Assembly (NCBI GenBank): GCA_035048495.1
Contig: CM068540.1
Location: forward strand, 5,874,829 to 5,938,828
DNA length: 64,000 nucleotides
Direction: 5' to 3'
DNA from: Euptelea pleiosperma
Lineage: Eukaryota > Streptophyta > Magnoliopsida > Ranunculales > Eupteleaceae
The stretch's first letter is position 1, and every line of letters begins with the position of its first letter. This document shows positions 1 through 11,700 of this stretch, one piece after another. The notes under the pieces were generated by a model, which searched no databases, was not told the DNA's origin, and was given only the letters and a program-made list of their open reading frames with translations. The translations under genes and the position numbers were made by a program.

Positions 1-612
1 AGATGGGTGATTTGGCTTAAGACCCTTGAGGTTGATGAGGAAAGCCTTTGGGCAAATAGCTTTGGAGGTATATTAATGAAACTGAAAGTTGTGGAGAAGG
101 GTCATCGATATGGAGCAAGTGTAGCTATGGAGTAGAAATTTGGGTTTGGGATGGGATTGTAATGAAGTTGCTACTAGCTATGGAGCAAGTATTTAGAAAG
201 AAATAACCAAAATTTAGAGAGGAGGGGAACAAAAGGCGTCAGACGAGGAGATCTCCAGGTAAGGATTCTTCGTCGCCAAGGATGATCCCTTCTTCTCTAC
301 CCCGTCTTCCCTCCTCTTCTGGTGACCACATAGTAGCTCACGAGGACTCCGCGCTAGGGGAAGATCGCAACACTGAGTTGGGTGGTGCGGAGGAAGTGGA
401 GATGAGAATGTTGATCCCGGTTCTTAAAAAGGCGGAAATATCTTTGCCAGGGTCCTGATCGTAGGGGATGGAGTCAGGGACCAGACGTCTACAGATCAGA
501 CGGAGGAGGGTTACCAACGCGGTAAACCAGGATCAAAGGAAATTTTTTCCATCGGTACATCCCCATTGGAGATCGTGCGCCTAAGCATGGACTTGGTTGC
601 CTAGAATATGAG

Positions 613-1164
613 ATGCAGGGGTGGCACAAGGCCGAATTGAAGGGGTCGGGGAACTTGGTTTACTCCAATAGCTTCAACCACTGTGAGGAAGAACCGAAAC
701 CTATTGCGATGTTGAAACCTATAGAAGTAGACAATCAGGAGTGGTTTCGACAGAATATTTTGAAATTAGCAACATCCCTTGGTGCGACAGCAGAGGGACA
801 TGAAGAGGAACTGCGTGATTTGTTACTATCTATTGTGGGTTGCCATAAGAAAGAGTGTTGCTCCATGAATAAGATGCCACTGCAGATAGAAGGAGCAACT
901 GGGGAAGGTCAGAAAGGGGGGGAAATCAGAGAAGAGACAATTACTAACCATCAACAGAACAGTGGAGGAGGAAGGGCGTACGAGATCATAGAGGAGAGTG
1001 AGGCTGGCTGTGGGGAAGGGAACCAGGCAATGGATCAGAATCTGAAGGACAGAACACCTAAGATACATAGAGAGATTCAAAGATTGGCATGCCCATTCAA
1101 CTCGGGAGATATGCTGGTCTATGGCAGTCGTAGAAGAGGGAGGAAAGCAGACGGTTACAAATGA
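613..1164 (+). pseudogene. LINE A ORF1, C-terminal remnant
   Basis: An open frame of 183 codons ending at TGA 1162-1164. The end is basic (GSRRRGRKADGYK) and is preceded by QRLACPF, which resembles the end of the minus-strand LINE E ORF1 (LQRLSCNLN, then GRRKGRK). Plant L1 ORF1 is an RNA-binding protein that packages the LINE transcript. The stop overlaps the next start as ATGA (ATG 1161-1163), so ORF2 would be reached by termination and restart. The N-terminal region is lost or too decayed to read. Confidence 0.7.
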
Positions 1165-2858
1165 AGCTCAAAATCGTTTCTTGGAACATATGTGGCTTGG
1201 GTAGCATGGTTTGGCGAGCAGTTGTGAAGAATAAGATTAACAAATGGGGGGGCTTCGGTAGTGTTATTATAGGAAACAAAGCTTGAGAAAGCTTGACAAA
1301 CAATTCGCCAACAATATGATCCTCTTCTCTGATGCCTCTCATCATCGGCTCAGATACCTCAGATGTGTTCCTAGATGCTTCGAGGTGGTCTCGGGCCTTT
1401 GGGTGAACCTTCAGAAAAGTAAAATATTTGGGGTGGGCGAGGTTCCTAATTTGTCGTCTTTAGCTAGTAGTTTGGGATGTGGTACGGCGCCAAGTATAAA
1501 GATAAATCGATACGGGACCCGGTGATAGATTCGGCAATAGATTAGCCGGTTGGAAGAAACGCTACTTGTCTAAGGGAGGCAGGATCACTCTCTTGAAGAG
1601 CACGCTATCCAGTCTGCCCATTCATTTCATGTCTCTTTTCTCTATTCCGGCAGAAGTGGCCCAAAAGTTGGAAAGACTTATGAGAGAGTTCCTGTGGGCT
1701 GGAAAAGGGGACACTCACAAGTACCATTTGGTTAAATGGGATACGATTTGTCGGCCCAAAGAGTTTGGGGGTCTGGGCATTAGACACTTCCGTGATATGA
1801 ATGTTGCTCTCCTAGCTAAATGATTCGGTGAAAAGGAAGATAGTGAGTGGAGGTAGCTTGTTGGCAGCAAATTTGGTGTTGGTGTTAGGGAGTTCGGATG
1901 GTATATCAATCTAGTGACATCCTTGCATTGGGTTAGCATGTGGAAGGGAATAGTGAAAAGTCGAGATGTGTTTGAGTCGGGCATCCAGATTGAAGTGGGA
2001 AAAGGAGACAGAGTTCGATTCTGGGAGGATATTTGGTGCGGGAACGACTCTTTGCAACTACCTTTTCCCAACTTATACTTGTTCGCTGCTCTGCAGGGAG
2101 CTCTCATCCAAGATTGCATTGTTAGTAGTGAAGGAACCCATTCCTGGAATTTCGATTTCAGAAGGAATATGAACGACTGGGAGATGGACAATTTAGCTGC
2201 TCTCTTGGAATGTATAGGTGCTAATCCGTGTGTGAAGGTGGCCCTGGACAAGAGACTCTGGAAGTGGGAACCTAGTGGGTCTTATTCGGTTCGATCTCTC
2301 TATCGGGAGAAGTTTGTGGCAAGGCAAGAGGAATTTCCAGCCCATGTAGTTTGGAAGGCCCCTATCCCGTCCAAAGTGAAGTTCTTTGTGTGGAGCGCCA
2401 TTCAGGACAAGATTCTTATAGTCGACCATCTCATTAGTAGAGGAATGCCGATGCCCAACAGATGTGGTCTGTGTAAGTCTAAAGCAGAATCGGTCAACCA
2501 CTTCATCCATTGCAAATTCACGTCCGAAATTTGGCAATCGTTTTTTATTCTCTTTGGTTTACCCTTCATTGTTCCTCAGCGTGTGAAAGGCTGAGTGGCT
2601 TCTGACTCCTTATCCGAAAAAGGGCACCTTTTGTGGAGACTCCTCCCTTTCGCTATTTTATGGGTGGTTTGGAAGGAAAGGAATAGAAGGATTTTTGAGG
2701 GGATAGAGGAAAGCCCCCAAAAGGTGATTCTGCATGTGAAAGCCTCCCTATTTATGTGGTCTTCTTTATCTCTTCTTTTTAGAGGATGCTTTTTTGAGTC
2801 CTTTGTATATAGATGGAATGAATTACTTGGGGAACTTCCTCTCTCGTCGAGGAGGTAG
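1161..2858 (+). pseudogene. LINE A ORF2 remnant (endonuclease start, RT end, zf-RVT)
   Basis: ORF2 starts with MKLKIVSWNICGLG, the first strand of the APE-type endonuclease, and is read to ETKLEK with a stop and frame changes. It then jumps to the reverse-transcriptase active-site box, which reads QFANNMILFSDAS instead of the usual FADD: both catalytic aspartates are Asn. Later frames give the LPIHFMSLFSIP and GGLGIRH segments, the WEDIWCG and FRRNMNDWEM segments, and the zf-RVT domain (WKAPIPSKVKFFVW and a Cys/His cluster CGLCKSK..HFIHC) at 1914-2594. Stops at about 1525, 1823 and 2594 break the frame. It cannot encode an active enzyme. Confidence 0.8.
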
Positions 2859-2923
2859 TTCTGCCTCGTTTTGTATTTTGGGTTTCTCCATTGTTAATGA
2901 AATATACACACTTATAAAAAAAA

Positions 2924-5900
2924 GGATATGGCTCTGATTAGGGATTTTTGTGGATTTCATGATTGTGGATGGCAGGATCTCCCGGCAATCAGGACAACGG
3001 GAGGTATAGTTGTTATTTGGGACCGTAACTGTCTCGAGGTGCTTAAAGTGTTGGTGGGCGCCTTTTCGATATCTATTAGATGTCGATGTGTAGGAGAGTA
3101 GTTCCATTGGATGTTGACGACGGTTTATGGGCCATCTGGTTATATGTTCAGGGATTTGTTCTGGGAGGAGTTGGACGACATCTCGGGGCTTTGGGATGAT
3201 CCCTGGTGCATTGGAGGGGACTTTAATGTTACAAGGTCTCCAAATGAAAAAGAACGTGAGGAGTCGGTTCAACTCCAAGATGAGAGCGAGCAGCCTACGC
3301 TTTGTCGTTTGGATAGATTTCTGGTGTCTACCACATGGGATGATCACTTTAGTGGAGTGTCCCTCTTAGCTATGGCTAGGGTGGCTTTAGACCATATCCC
3401 CTTGTTGTTAGACTGCGGAGGTTTTCGATCCAGGCCTAGCCCCTTCAGATTTGAGAACATGTGGTTGAGATGCCCCTAATTCAAGGAAAAGGTCAAGGAA
3501 TGGTGGACTTCACTGTTCTTCTATGGTTGACCAGGCCCTTCTTGTCGGTGCAAGCTTAAAGTGCTTAAAGAAAGGATCAAATAGTGGAATAGGGAGGTGT
3601 TTGGTAGAATTGATATCCGTATGGGGCTCATTCTCGATGAGATTTCCACTTTTGATGGGCAAGAGGAAGACGGAAGAATTTTGAGGAGGATTGGGTGGAG
3701 CGAGTTAACCTCAAGGTGGAATTATAGAAGGTGACTCGGATGGCAGAAATTAGTTGGAACAGAAGTCTCGCATCAAATGGCTAAAGGAGACAATAATACC
3801 AAGTTTTTTCACAAGACGACTAATACTCACAGAAGGACTAATCATATTGCCAGGCTTAGGATACATGGAAATGTTTAGGAGGACGAAGAAGACATCAGAA
3901 TGGGTGTGGTGGGATTCTACGGGAATCTTCATAAAGGAACATCCACATTCAGACCTACCTTGGGCGGCTTGCAGTTTAAATAGATCAGCATAGGAGATAG
4001 GGAGAGACTGGAAGTGCCTTTTGAGGAGGAGGAAGTTCTGAGCGCTATAAATAAACTGGATGCCGACAAACCTCTGGGCCTCGACGGATTCTCCATGGCA
4101 TTCTTTAAACAGTGCTTGGATATTATAGGGCAGGATTTTATGGCGGTCGTCCGCTACTTTTATCAGGATGGGTTCTTGGACTTTATCTCTAACAACACGT
4201 TTTTAGCCATGATACCAAAAATGCAAGGGGCTGATGATATTGTCGACTTTCGACCCAGAAGCATGGTGGGGGGTATCTATAAGATCATTGCCAAGATGTT
4301 GGCCTTGAGACTTAGTGGGGTGATGGCGTCGATCATCTCGCCAGCGCAAGGGGCTTTTGTGAGAGGCCAGCAAATCCTTGACGGGGTCCTTATCGCCAAT
4401 GAGTGCATAAATGCTAGATTCAAAGCAGGAATCTTGGGGACCATTTGTATGGTGGACGTGGAAAAGGCCTATGATCATATGGATTGGAGATTCCTAAGCT
4501 ACATGATGGGAAGGATGGGCCCGATGGGGTTTGGCAATAGGTGGAGGTTATGGCTCAACAAATGATTGCGTCCTTTTTAGTCCCTGTCAATGGGTCACCT
4601 GCTGGCTACTTTAGGAGTTCAAGGGGGTTGAGACAAGGAGATCCGTTATCACCATTCTTGTTTATTATGGTAGTGAGGCGCTGGGCACTATGATTTCAAA
4701 AGCTGTAAGCTTGGGAGTTTTGGGAGGTTTTCAGATCGCCCCGGATGCTCAAACGATTTCTCATCTCCAGTTCGCTGATGATACACTTGTCTTCCTCGAA
4801 CCCTCAGTGAACCAGGCGAGACATATTAGAGGTCTCTTGTGCTGCTTTGAAGTTGTTTTTGGTCTCAAGGTTAACTTGGCAAAAAGTAAGATATATAGGG
4901 TGGGGGAGGTGGAGCAGTGAGAGGAGATGGCTGATACTTTGAACTGCTGTATCGATACCTTGCCCACGACCTATTTGGGTTTACCTTTAGGGGCGCAGTA
5001 TAGATCTAAATCTTTGTGGGAACCTGTCAAGGAAGGTTTCAGGACCAGGTTGATTCCATGGAAAGCTAAATACTTGTCGAAGGTAGGTAAAGTGGTGTTG
5101 ATTAAGAGCACCCTTTCTAGTTTACCAGTCTACTACATGTCCCTTTTCTTAGCTCCGAGTAGTGTGGTGAAGGAGTTGGAGAGTATCATGCGGAACGTTT
5201 TGTGGCATGACAAACTGGACAAGCGCAAGATACACTGGGTGGCATGGAATTTGGTGTGCCAGGATAAGAAGAGAGGGGGTTTGGGAACCAAGAGTCTCAA
5301 GGAGATGAATAAAGCCCTCCCGGGCAAATGGCTTTGGAGGTTCGGAGAGGAGGGTATAACCCCTTGGGTGGAGGCCATTGCGAGTAGGTATGGAGTCTTA
5401 CATTTCGGATGGGAGAGTTGTGCCACCTTGATACCATATGGAAGTAGTGTGTGGAGGGGCATCCTAAAGATTTTCGGGGAGTTTGCCAGAGGAATATGAT
5501 ATGAAGCTGGGAAAGGGGACATGATCAATTTCTGGGAAGATCAATGGTGCGGGGATAAGCCCCTTATGGATGATTTTCTAGAACTCTACATGATCTCGGA
5601 TAGAAAGAATTGGTCCATCCTTGATTGCATTTCTAGTAGGGGGGAGATGGTAGGATGGAACTTTGGCTTCAGAAGGAATCTCAATGACTGGGAAATTGAG
5701 CCCCTATCCAGATTACTTGATAGACTCCATGAATCTAACCTCTCTCCCTTAGCCCCAGATAAACAGGTTTGAAGAGGGGCCAAGAGTGGGGTCTTCTCAG
5801 TGAGGTCATTCTATGAGATGCTTAAGGGAGAAGGTGGATCTCAACCCCCGATTTCTACATTTTGGAAGGGGTTAGAATCCCCTCAAAAGTTGCGTTCTTT

Positions 5901-6478
5901 GCATGGGCAGCTATCTTGGATAAGATTATGACGGTGGATCACTTGATTTCAAGAGGATTAATCCTGGTTGATTACTGTTGTATGTGTAAGCACAATGGGG
6001 ATTCTTCATTTGCTGATGCATTGCGATTTGGCGTGGGAGGTGTGGTCGGTGTTCTTCAAGGAAGCAGGGATGAGATGGGCGATGCCGGGATCTCTGGCGG
6101 ACATCCTTAGGAGTTGGCGCCTACCTCCGCTCTCCAAAAAGGCCTCACCCTATGGAAATTACTTCCCTATGCTATATGGTGGGGACTGTGGAAGGAACGG
6201 AATTGTAGACTTTTTGAGGGCAAGAATGAGGACTTGGCCAACATTGTGCTCAACATCAAGGGTCTTATCTTCCTATGGTCCAAAGTGTTTACGGATTGTA
6301 GAGGTCTTTTCTTTGAGGATTTTGTGTTTAGATGGGACCTCCTTTGCCTTAGGGATGGGAGCTTTTTGTAGTTAGCTTTTGCCTTCGGTCCTGTACGGGC
6401 TCTAGCATGGTGTAGGCTAGCTAAGCCATTATTTTTTGGGCTTTGCCCTAATAAATCTATCCTTATGAAAAAAAAAAA
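2924..6478 (+). mobile_element. LINE B: 5'-truncated L1-type retrotransposon
   Basis: Begins within the endonuclease domain directly after LINE A's poly(A), and ends with a poly(A) run at 6468-6478 after an untranslated tail. All of ORF2 downstream of the truncation can be followed across several frames. The head-to-tail position suggests insertion into the A-rich end of LINE A. No clear target duplication was found. Protein similarity to LINEs D and E in the window is high by eye, so these belong to one broad plant L1 group. Confidence 0.85.
2930..6371 (+). pseudogene. LINE B ORF2 pseudogene (endonuclease, RT, zf-RVT)
   Basis: Segments in order: endonuclease with GGIVVIWDR and GGDFNVTRSP (3000-3480); the linker with RIKWLKE (about 3760); reverse transcriptase with [34 protein letters not shown] and VEKAYDHMDW (4014-4565); the active site FADDTLVFL with both aspartates intact (about 4770); TYLGLPLG (4965); the YYMSLFL block (5130); and zf-RVT with a [10 protein letters not shown] cluster (5860-6110). 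Frame changes or stops occur near 3479, 4565, 4920, 5499, 5772 and 6100, so it is non-coding now. Intact ORF2 in this family is about 1,200-1,300 residues. Confidence 0.85.
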
Positions 6479-6740
6479 TTCCCTACGAGGTGGGATTGGA
6501 AGAGTGAAGTTCTGGGAAGATACGTCATGCCAGCCTTTTGTTCTCTTTATGAGATGTTGGAACAAAAGAGGGCCCTGGTTAATATTTGTTATGAGACTTT
6601 TGGGGGACCAGGTTGTGCGCTACGTGAAAGAAAGAAGAAATTTGAATGATTAGATGGTGGAGCATGTGGCAGGGCTCTTAGCCAAATTAGATGGGATCCA
6701 ATTGTTGGAAAACACAAGTAATAGGCCAGTTTGGAAGTGA
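6479..6740 (+). mobile_element. LINE C: fragment of an L1 ORF2 3' region
   Basis: Directly after LINE B's poly(A). The frame gives GRVKFWEDTSC, then ERRNLND, a stop, and GLLAKLDGIQLLENTSN, matching the stretch just before zf-RVT in the other LINEs (FWEDxWCG ... FRRNLNDWE). No RT core or tail is present. It may be the older LINE into which A and B inserted, or an unrelated scrap. Confidence 0.6.
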
Positions 6741-6800
6741 GAGTCTAAAAGAATGTTCTTAATGCATTTATTTGCTTCAGCACTAATGAAACATAAAAGA

Positions 6801-7325
6801 TCTGTTATTGCACAATCTTTATCAGTCGTAAATTCACACTTTTCCTTCACTGCAATAATAGTTTTGACCTCCCTCACATCCAACTGTTCTAAGGGAATTG
6901 TAGAAGTGATCTCTTCCATGAACAATCTCGATCTGTTCCATTGTAGCTTGCCAAAGTCAACTCAACGTAGCTATACTAATTGGCAAGCGAAGTTATCTAG
7001 AACCTATCTCATGCCTAAATTGCTAGAAGTGCACCTACTACTCAAACACCAGAGAGGAATAATTTCAAGCTCCACATACGTTTATTTTTGAGTTCTTGCC
7101 TATTGTGGAGACTCGATCAATGATTTCTCTGCTATTGCACAATCTTTATCAGTCGTAAATTCACACTTTTCCTTCACTGCAATAATAGTTTTGACCTCCC
7201 TCACATCCAACTGTTCTAAGGGAATTGTAGAAGTGATCTCTTACATGAACAATCTCGATCTGTTCCATTGTAGCTTGCCAAAGTCAACTCAACGTAGCTA
7301 TACTAATTGGCAAGCGAAGTTATCT
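6801..7325. repeat. 198-bp direct duplication with a coding-like stretch
   Basis: Bases 6801-6998 and 7128-7325 are 198-bp direct copies with only about two mismatches, 327 bp apart. The first copy is open in both directions. The minus-strand reading has a protein-like composition (for example TIPLEQLDVREVKTIIAVKE, then KCEFTTDKDCAITDLLCF); the plus reading includes LPKSTQRSYTNWQAKL. In the second copy a C-to-A change puts a stop in the minus frame. I do not recognise the protein. It could be a captured gene fragment or a host exon relic. Confidence 0.6.
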
Positions 7326-7907
7326 ATAGTAGAAGCTTGGCTTGTCCGGGGAGAACAAGTAAAAAACACAACTGAATAGCTTGACTTTGTTCTGGTAGCT
7401 ATTGAATTGGGTCTTCAATTTGAGATTTTCATCTATCACCTGCATGCTTCCTTTTTTTTTATTTTTATTGTATTGGTTAAGAGCCATTTCTTATAATTGG
7501 TACCTTGACTGAGACAATTTTAGGCTCAAGGGGGCTTGATATGATCTACTAGTATTACATATATCAATAAATCTGGATGAGTAGCTGACCTTTTGGACCA
7601 AAATCAGGTCTCTAAATGTGATAACTTCGAGTGAAAAATATATCTGCAATATTAGCATCATGATGAATTTCTTGAGATAAAGTGTTGAGGGAAGTCAATA
7701 TTAGCATCCATCGAAGCATCGGTAGCTTCTCAACTTAAGATACAAACTCGTTTGAATGTCCTTTTTAGCAACTTGACCGTTGATTTAAATTATAGTTGAA
7801 TGAATCTTATCCATAGGGAGCTTCGCTTTCTCTTTCATGATGACTTTACTATTGGCACTTAAAGTAGCTTATTTCCTGAAAAAGGGGCATATTTTTATAT
7901 CCCTCTT
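7326..7907. other. No gene recognised
   Basis: AT-rich sequence with T-tracts and no convincing reading frame, tail or terminal repeat. It probably belongs to the intron upstream of the first visible DGS1 exon. Confidence 0.5.
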
Positions 7908-7915
7908 CTTCTAGA

Positions 7916-8305
7916 CTATGTAACAAGGACACTGCACTTTTAGGGTTTTTTGCCGTGTCGGATACCTTGACACCCGAACACGTGTGTCGACACTACCCGA
8001 CATACATCTGGACACTTATAGCCGTGTCACCCCTTGTTTTAGTAATTTTTAATATAAAATTGATTTCTAAAAGTGGGTTGGTGTGTTCCATCCTCCATAC
8101 AATAATAAACTAATAAATATTTTCTGCTTTATTTTCTATATTTGTTATTTTATTAATAATTTTAAGCATTCATATATGTTAATATATTTAAATAAAGATA
8201 TGTACGGACGTGTCTCCGTATTGGATTTTTTTAGGTTGCCGCGGTGTCGGACACCTCGTATCCGTGTCAGACATCGACACCCATGTCAATGCCCTTGTTA
8301 CATAG
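7916..8305. mobile_element. MITE, hAT-like, with perfect 8-bp target duplication
   Basis: Terminal inverted repeats CTATGTAACAAGG (7916-7928) and its complement (8293-8305) are perfect over 13 bp, with partial pairing further in. They are flanked by CTTCTAGA at 7908-7915 and 8306-8313. The 390-bp body has many GTGTCGGACACC-like motifs and no protein gene. An 8-bp duplication points to hAT transposase, though the first bases are not the commonest hAT end. It lies about 260 bp before the first visible DGS1 exon. Confidence 0.85.
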
Positions 8306-8564
8306 CTTCTAGATGACTCTCTGGGATGGTCTAGTCTTTCTTAGTGGTTTAATATTGTTGTCCTATTTTGGAACCTTTGTTTCTTTCATACTTGCTCCCA
8401 CCTTTTTCAAATTTTCTACTATTGTTTTTTTCTTTTTTCAATAATATTATATAATTATCCTATTATCACTTTATTCTTGCTGTCAAAGAGTATTCTAGGT
8501 GGCAAAAGTTTATAAACCTATTTTTGAGACGTATTGCTTTCTCTCCTATCACAAAGGTTGCCAG

Positions 8565-8751
8565 ATACCGGAAACCGAGGAGAATGACATTATACTGGTT
8601 TCGTTATACATGTGGAGCAGTTGGCCTCTCAGTATGTTCAGTGTGGCTCCTACGTCATAGTAGTTTGATGGGAAGTTCTGACATTGACAACTGGATTCGT
8701 GAAGCACGGGAGTCTACAGTTGGCTTTTGGAAAGACCATGTTGAGCAGCCG
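8565..8751 (+). CDS. DGS1: DGS1 exon (first visible)
   Basis: Encodes [20 protein letters not shown] through FWKDHVEQP. The donor is GTATGA at 8752. The acceptor is chosen at ttgccag (8558-8564) because homologues have a basic residue split just before the YRKPR/HRKPR motif; alternatives are aaag at 8556 and ctag at 8498, since the frame is also open upstream. The start is therefore less certain than the other exon borders. Contains the first hydrophobic segment. Confidence 0.88.
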
Positions 8752-11700
8752 GTATGATTCTAAGTTGCTTTCACTGTTAAATTTATTTGCGCATGGCATT
8801 AGCATTGTGTAGGGCGAACATATTTTTGAGATCATTGGACGTTGTACAATAAGTACTCTTGTACTTCTAAATTTCTAATAGTCATATTGACACCCTATAA
8901 AAAAAGTCATATTGACCTTGAAAATCAATAAACGGCTTGGTTAACAAAGATGTCTCATCATTAATAATTTGTCCTTGCTCATGCATTCTAGTGCTCTAAC
9001 ATGGAATTCTGCTAGGCCTGCTTTGTCTGTTCAGATTTTGCATGCCCATTTAACTACGTTTTTATTTACTGATAATTATTGTGCAAATATTTCATTGAAG
9101 ATGTCAAAATATCTTTAAAATATTTGAAATCTTCACAAAGAATGGTGTTCTGTTCTTATTTCTCATTGTTTATGAGTTTTACGTATAATAGTCTGTAAAA
9201 GAAATAAATTTGTCATTTGTGTTATTGATATGTCAATTTTTATGATGTGGCCTATTCTCTGCAAATGTATTTCATAACTAAAAATTGTAATGAGAGACAT
9301 AGTATCTTGATTCAGTTAACATTTATATGCACTTACAAAGAAAAAGATTTTGTTATAGGTGCTGAAAATCATTAAGTTTCTAATTTATGGATACGCTCAT
9401 TTGAATTTTTAATTAGTTAATGTTCAATATAAAACTGATCTGTGCTGCCATGATAGAGATAAAGGTATTAAATTTTGATTTCGGGATATAGACTAGCTTA
9501 GAAGTGAGAAATTTTGTGGAAATAAGTCAAAATAATACATATTTCATGGAAATATTGAAATGTTGTCGAAATGACTTATTTTTCAATTAAAATAGAATGT
9601 TTAATTAGAAAATAAATTTAATTATAAAAAATAGAATGTGATTAACCCATTGGACAAGTGGAAAGGGGCAAAAGCAAAGAGAATTGACGGTTACAAACTT
9701 TGGTACATAGGAAAGGATAAAAATAAACATGGGGTAGGGATGATTTTAGATAGAGATATGAAGGATGAATTGTAGGTTTTAGGAGAATAGGCAATAGATT
9801 GTTGTCAATAAAACTAATGCTAGGTGAGGAGATAGTTAACATAATTAAGCTATGTACCCTAAGTGGGATTATGGGAAAGCATTAAGTGATTGTTGTAGGA
9901 AGATATGGATGGATTAATTCAAGTAATTCTTGATGGAGAGAGGATATTTGTAGGATGGGACTTAAATGATCACGTGGGCAAAGGAAATAGAGGATATGAG
10001 ACAGTGCATAGAGAATAGGGATTTGAAGAAAGAAATGAAATAGAAAATGCGATCCTTGAATTGTAATGGCATATGATTTTGCAATAGCAAACACATACTT
10101 TAAGAAGTGAGGTGAGCATTTTGTTACTTTTAAGAGTGGAACAAAGAGGATTCCAAATAAACTTTTTTTTAAAATATATGTAGGAGATAGGAGTTATCAA
10201 AATGCAAAGACTGTAAGGTTATTCTTGGAGAAAAGTTTGACCATACAACATAGGCTAGTGGTTTTAGATGTTTGCATTAAGAGATGAAAAAGAATGTAAA
10301 ATTAAAAAATAACCTAAGAATAAGGTGGTGGAAGTTTAAAGGGGAAAATAGTGTCTTTAATATATAAATGATAAATCAAGAAGTATGGAACTTAGAAGCA
10401 GATACTATGCTGATGTGGGATGACCAAATGTTTGAAAAGAATAGCAAAAGAGGCTCGTGGGGAATTTAAAGAGAAAAGTCATTCACTTAAGGAAACTTGG
10501 TGTTGGAATGATGAGGGTCATTAGAGAAAAGAGGATCTAGTACTAGGGAAGGGAGTCGATAGTGTCTTGGTCTCTTTTCTGTTTTCTTGCCGGGGTCTTG
10601 TGGAGGTCATCTCGACCTTCCTTCCCCTGGTTGGTTGTATCTTTTGGCTTCGGCCTTTTAATATATCTTTTGCTTATCAAAAAAAAATGGGAGGATCTAG
10701 TACAAGAAAAAAGAGGATCTAGTACAAGACTTGGCAAATGATTAGAAATGAGGAAAACATAGAAAGATAAAAATGTTAGAAGGAAGCAAAAAAATCGGTG
10801 GGTGAGGCTAAATAGAAGGCATATGATGATCTATACAATGAGTTGGGGACAAGAGAGGGTGAGAAAGATATTTACAAACTTACACAAACGAGGAGGAAAC
10901 ACTAGGGACCTAGATCTTGTTAGATGTATTAAGGGTTACGATTAGAGAATCTTAGTGAAAGATGAAGAAATTAAGGAAAAGTTGAGTAGTTATTTTTAGA
11001 AACTATTAAATGATGACTATACAAGACGCCTAGAACTAGAAGGACGATTGGGAAACTAGAGTGCACAAATTCTCGTACAATTAGGGTATCAGAGGTTAAA
11101 GTAGCTGTAGCAAGGATGTAAATGGGTAGGATCTGAGGACCAAGTGGTATTCCAATAGAACGTGGAAATGCATGGGAAAAAATTATATTATCTTAGCTTA
11201 CTAAGTTGTTCAACAATATTTTGAGGACTAAGAAACTGTTGGATGAATGGAGAAGTACTATTATACTTGTACACAATAGAAATGAGATATATAGAGCTGC
11301 GCTTATTATTGTGGCACAGACTTATGAGCTACATTGTTAAACTATGGAAGAGCGTGATGAAACAAAGATTAAGACAAAAGACAAGTATATTAGAGAGTCA
11401 ATTTGGTTTTATCGCAAGTAGGTCAACCATCGAGGCGATCTTCTTCCTTGGATAATTGATGGAGAAGTTAGAGATAAGAGGAAGAATCTCCATTTGGTAT
11501 TTATTGACTTAGGGAAAGCTACGACATAGTTCCTAGACTTAATTTAGTGTGTATTGGAAAAGAGAAGTAGTTCCAAATGGATATTGACATCATTATGAGG
11601 GAGCAATGACTGGTTTGAGAATAACTTGTCCTGGTTGTGAGACAAATGATTTTTTTTTTTTTGTCACAATAGGTTTACGCCGGGGATTAATTCAGAGTCC

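Larger units (their letters stand above)
1..2923 (+). mobile_element. LINE A: plant L1-type retrotransposon, internally deleted
   Basis: Plus-strand non-LTR retrotransposon. Bases 1-612 read as decayed ORF1-like sequence with no long frame. A recognisable ORF1 end lies at 613-1164, then ORF2 pieces (start of endonuclease, late reverse transcriptase, zf-RVT zinc-binding region), then a short 3' UTR and a poly(A) run at 2916-2923. ORF2 jumps from the endonuclease motif ETKL near 1280 to the reverse-transcriptase box near 1300, so about 2 kb is missing. The left end may lie before base 1. No target duplication was seen because LINE B starts directly after the poly(A). Family assignment is firm; the exact 5' end is unknown. 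Confidence 0.85.

Noticed and set aside
6753..7091. N-terminal DGS1 exon on the plus strand
   Set aside because: Its reading (LPKSTQRSYTNW) does not resemble the DGS1 N-terminal half, and the segment is duplicated and interrupted.
8499..8564. Longer first DGS1 exon starting after ctag at 8498
   Set aside because: The frame is open, but the residues do not fit the family just before the YRKPR motif, and a better pyrimidine-rich acceptor ends at 8564. Not fully excluded.
11640..11700. Poly(T) run as the tail of a minus-strand LINE
   Set aside because: It falls inside the RTE coding remnant and no LINE sequence follows it.
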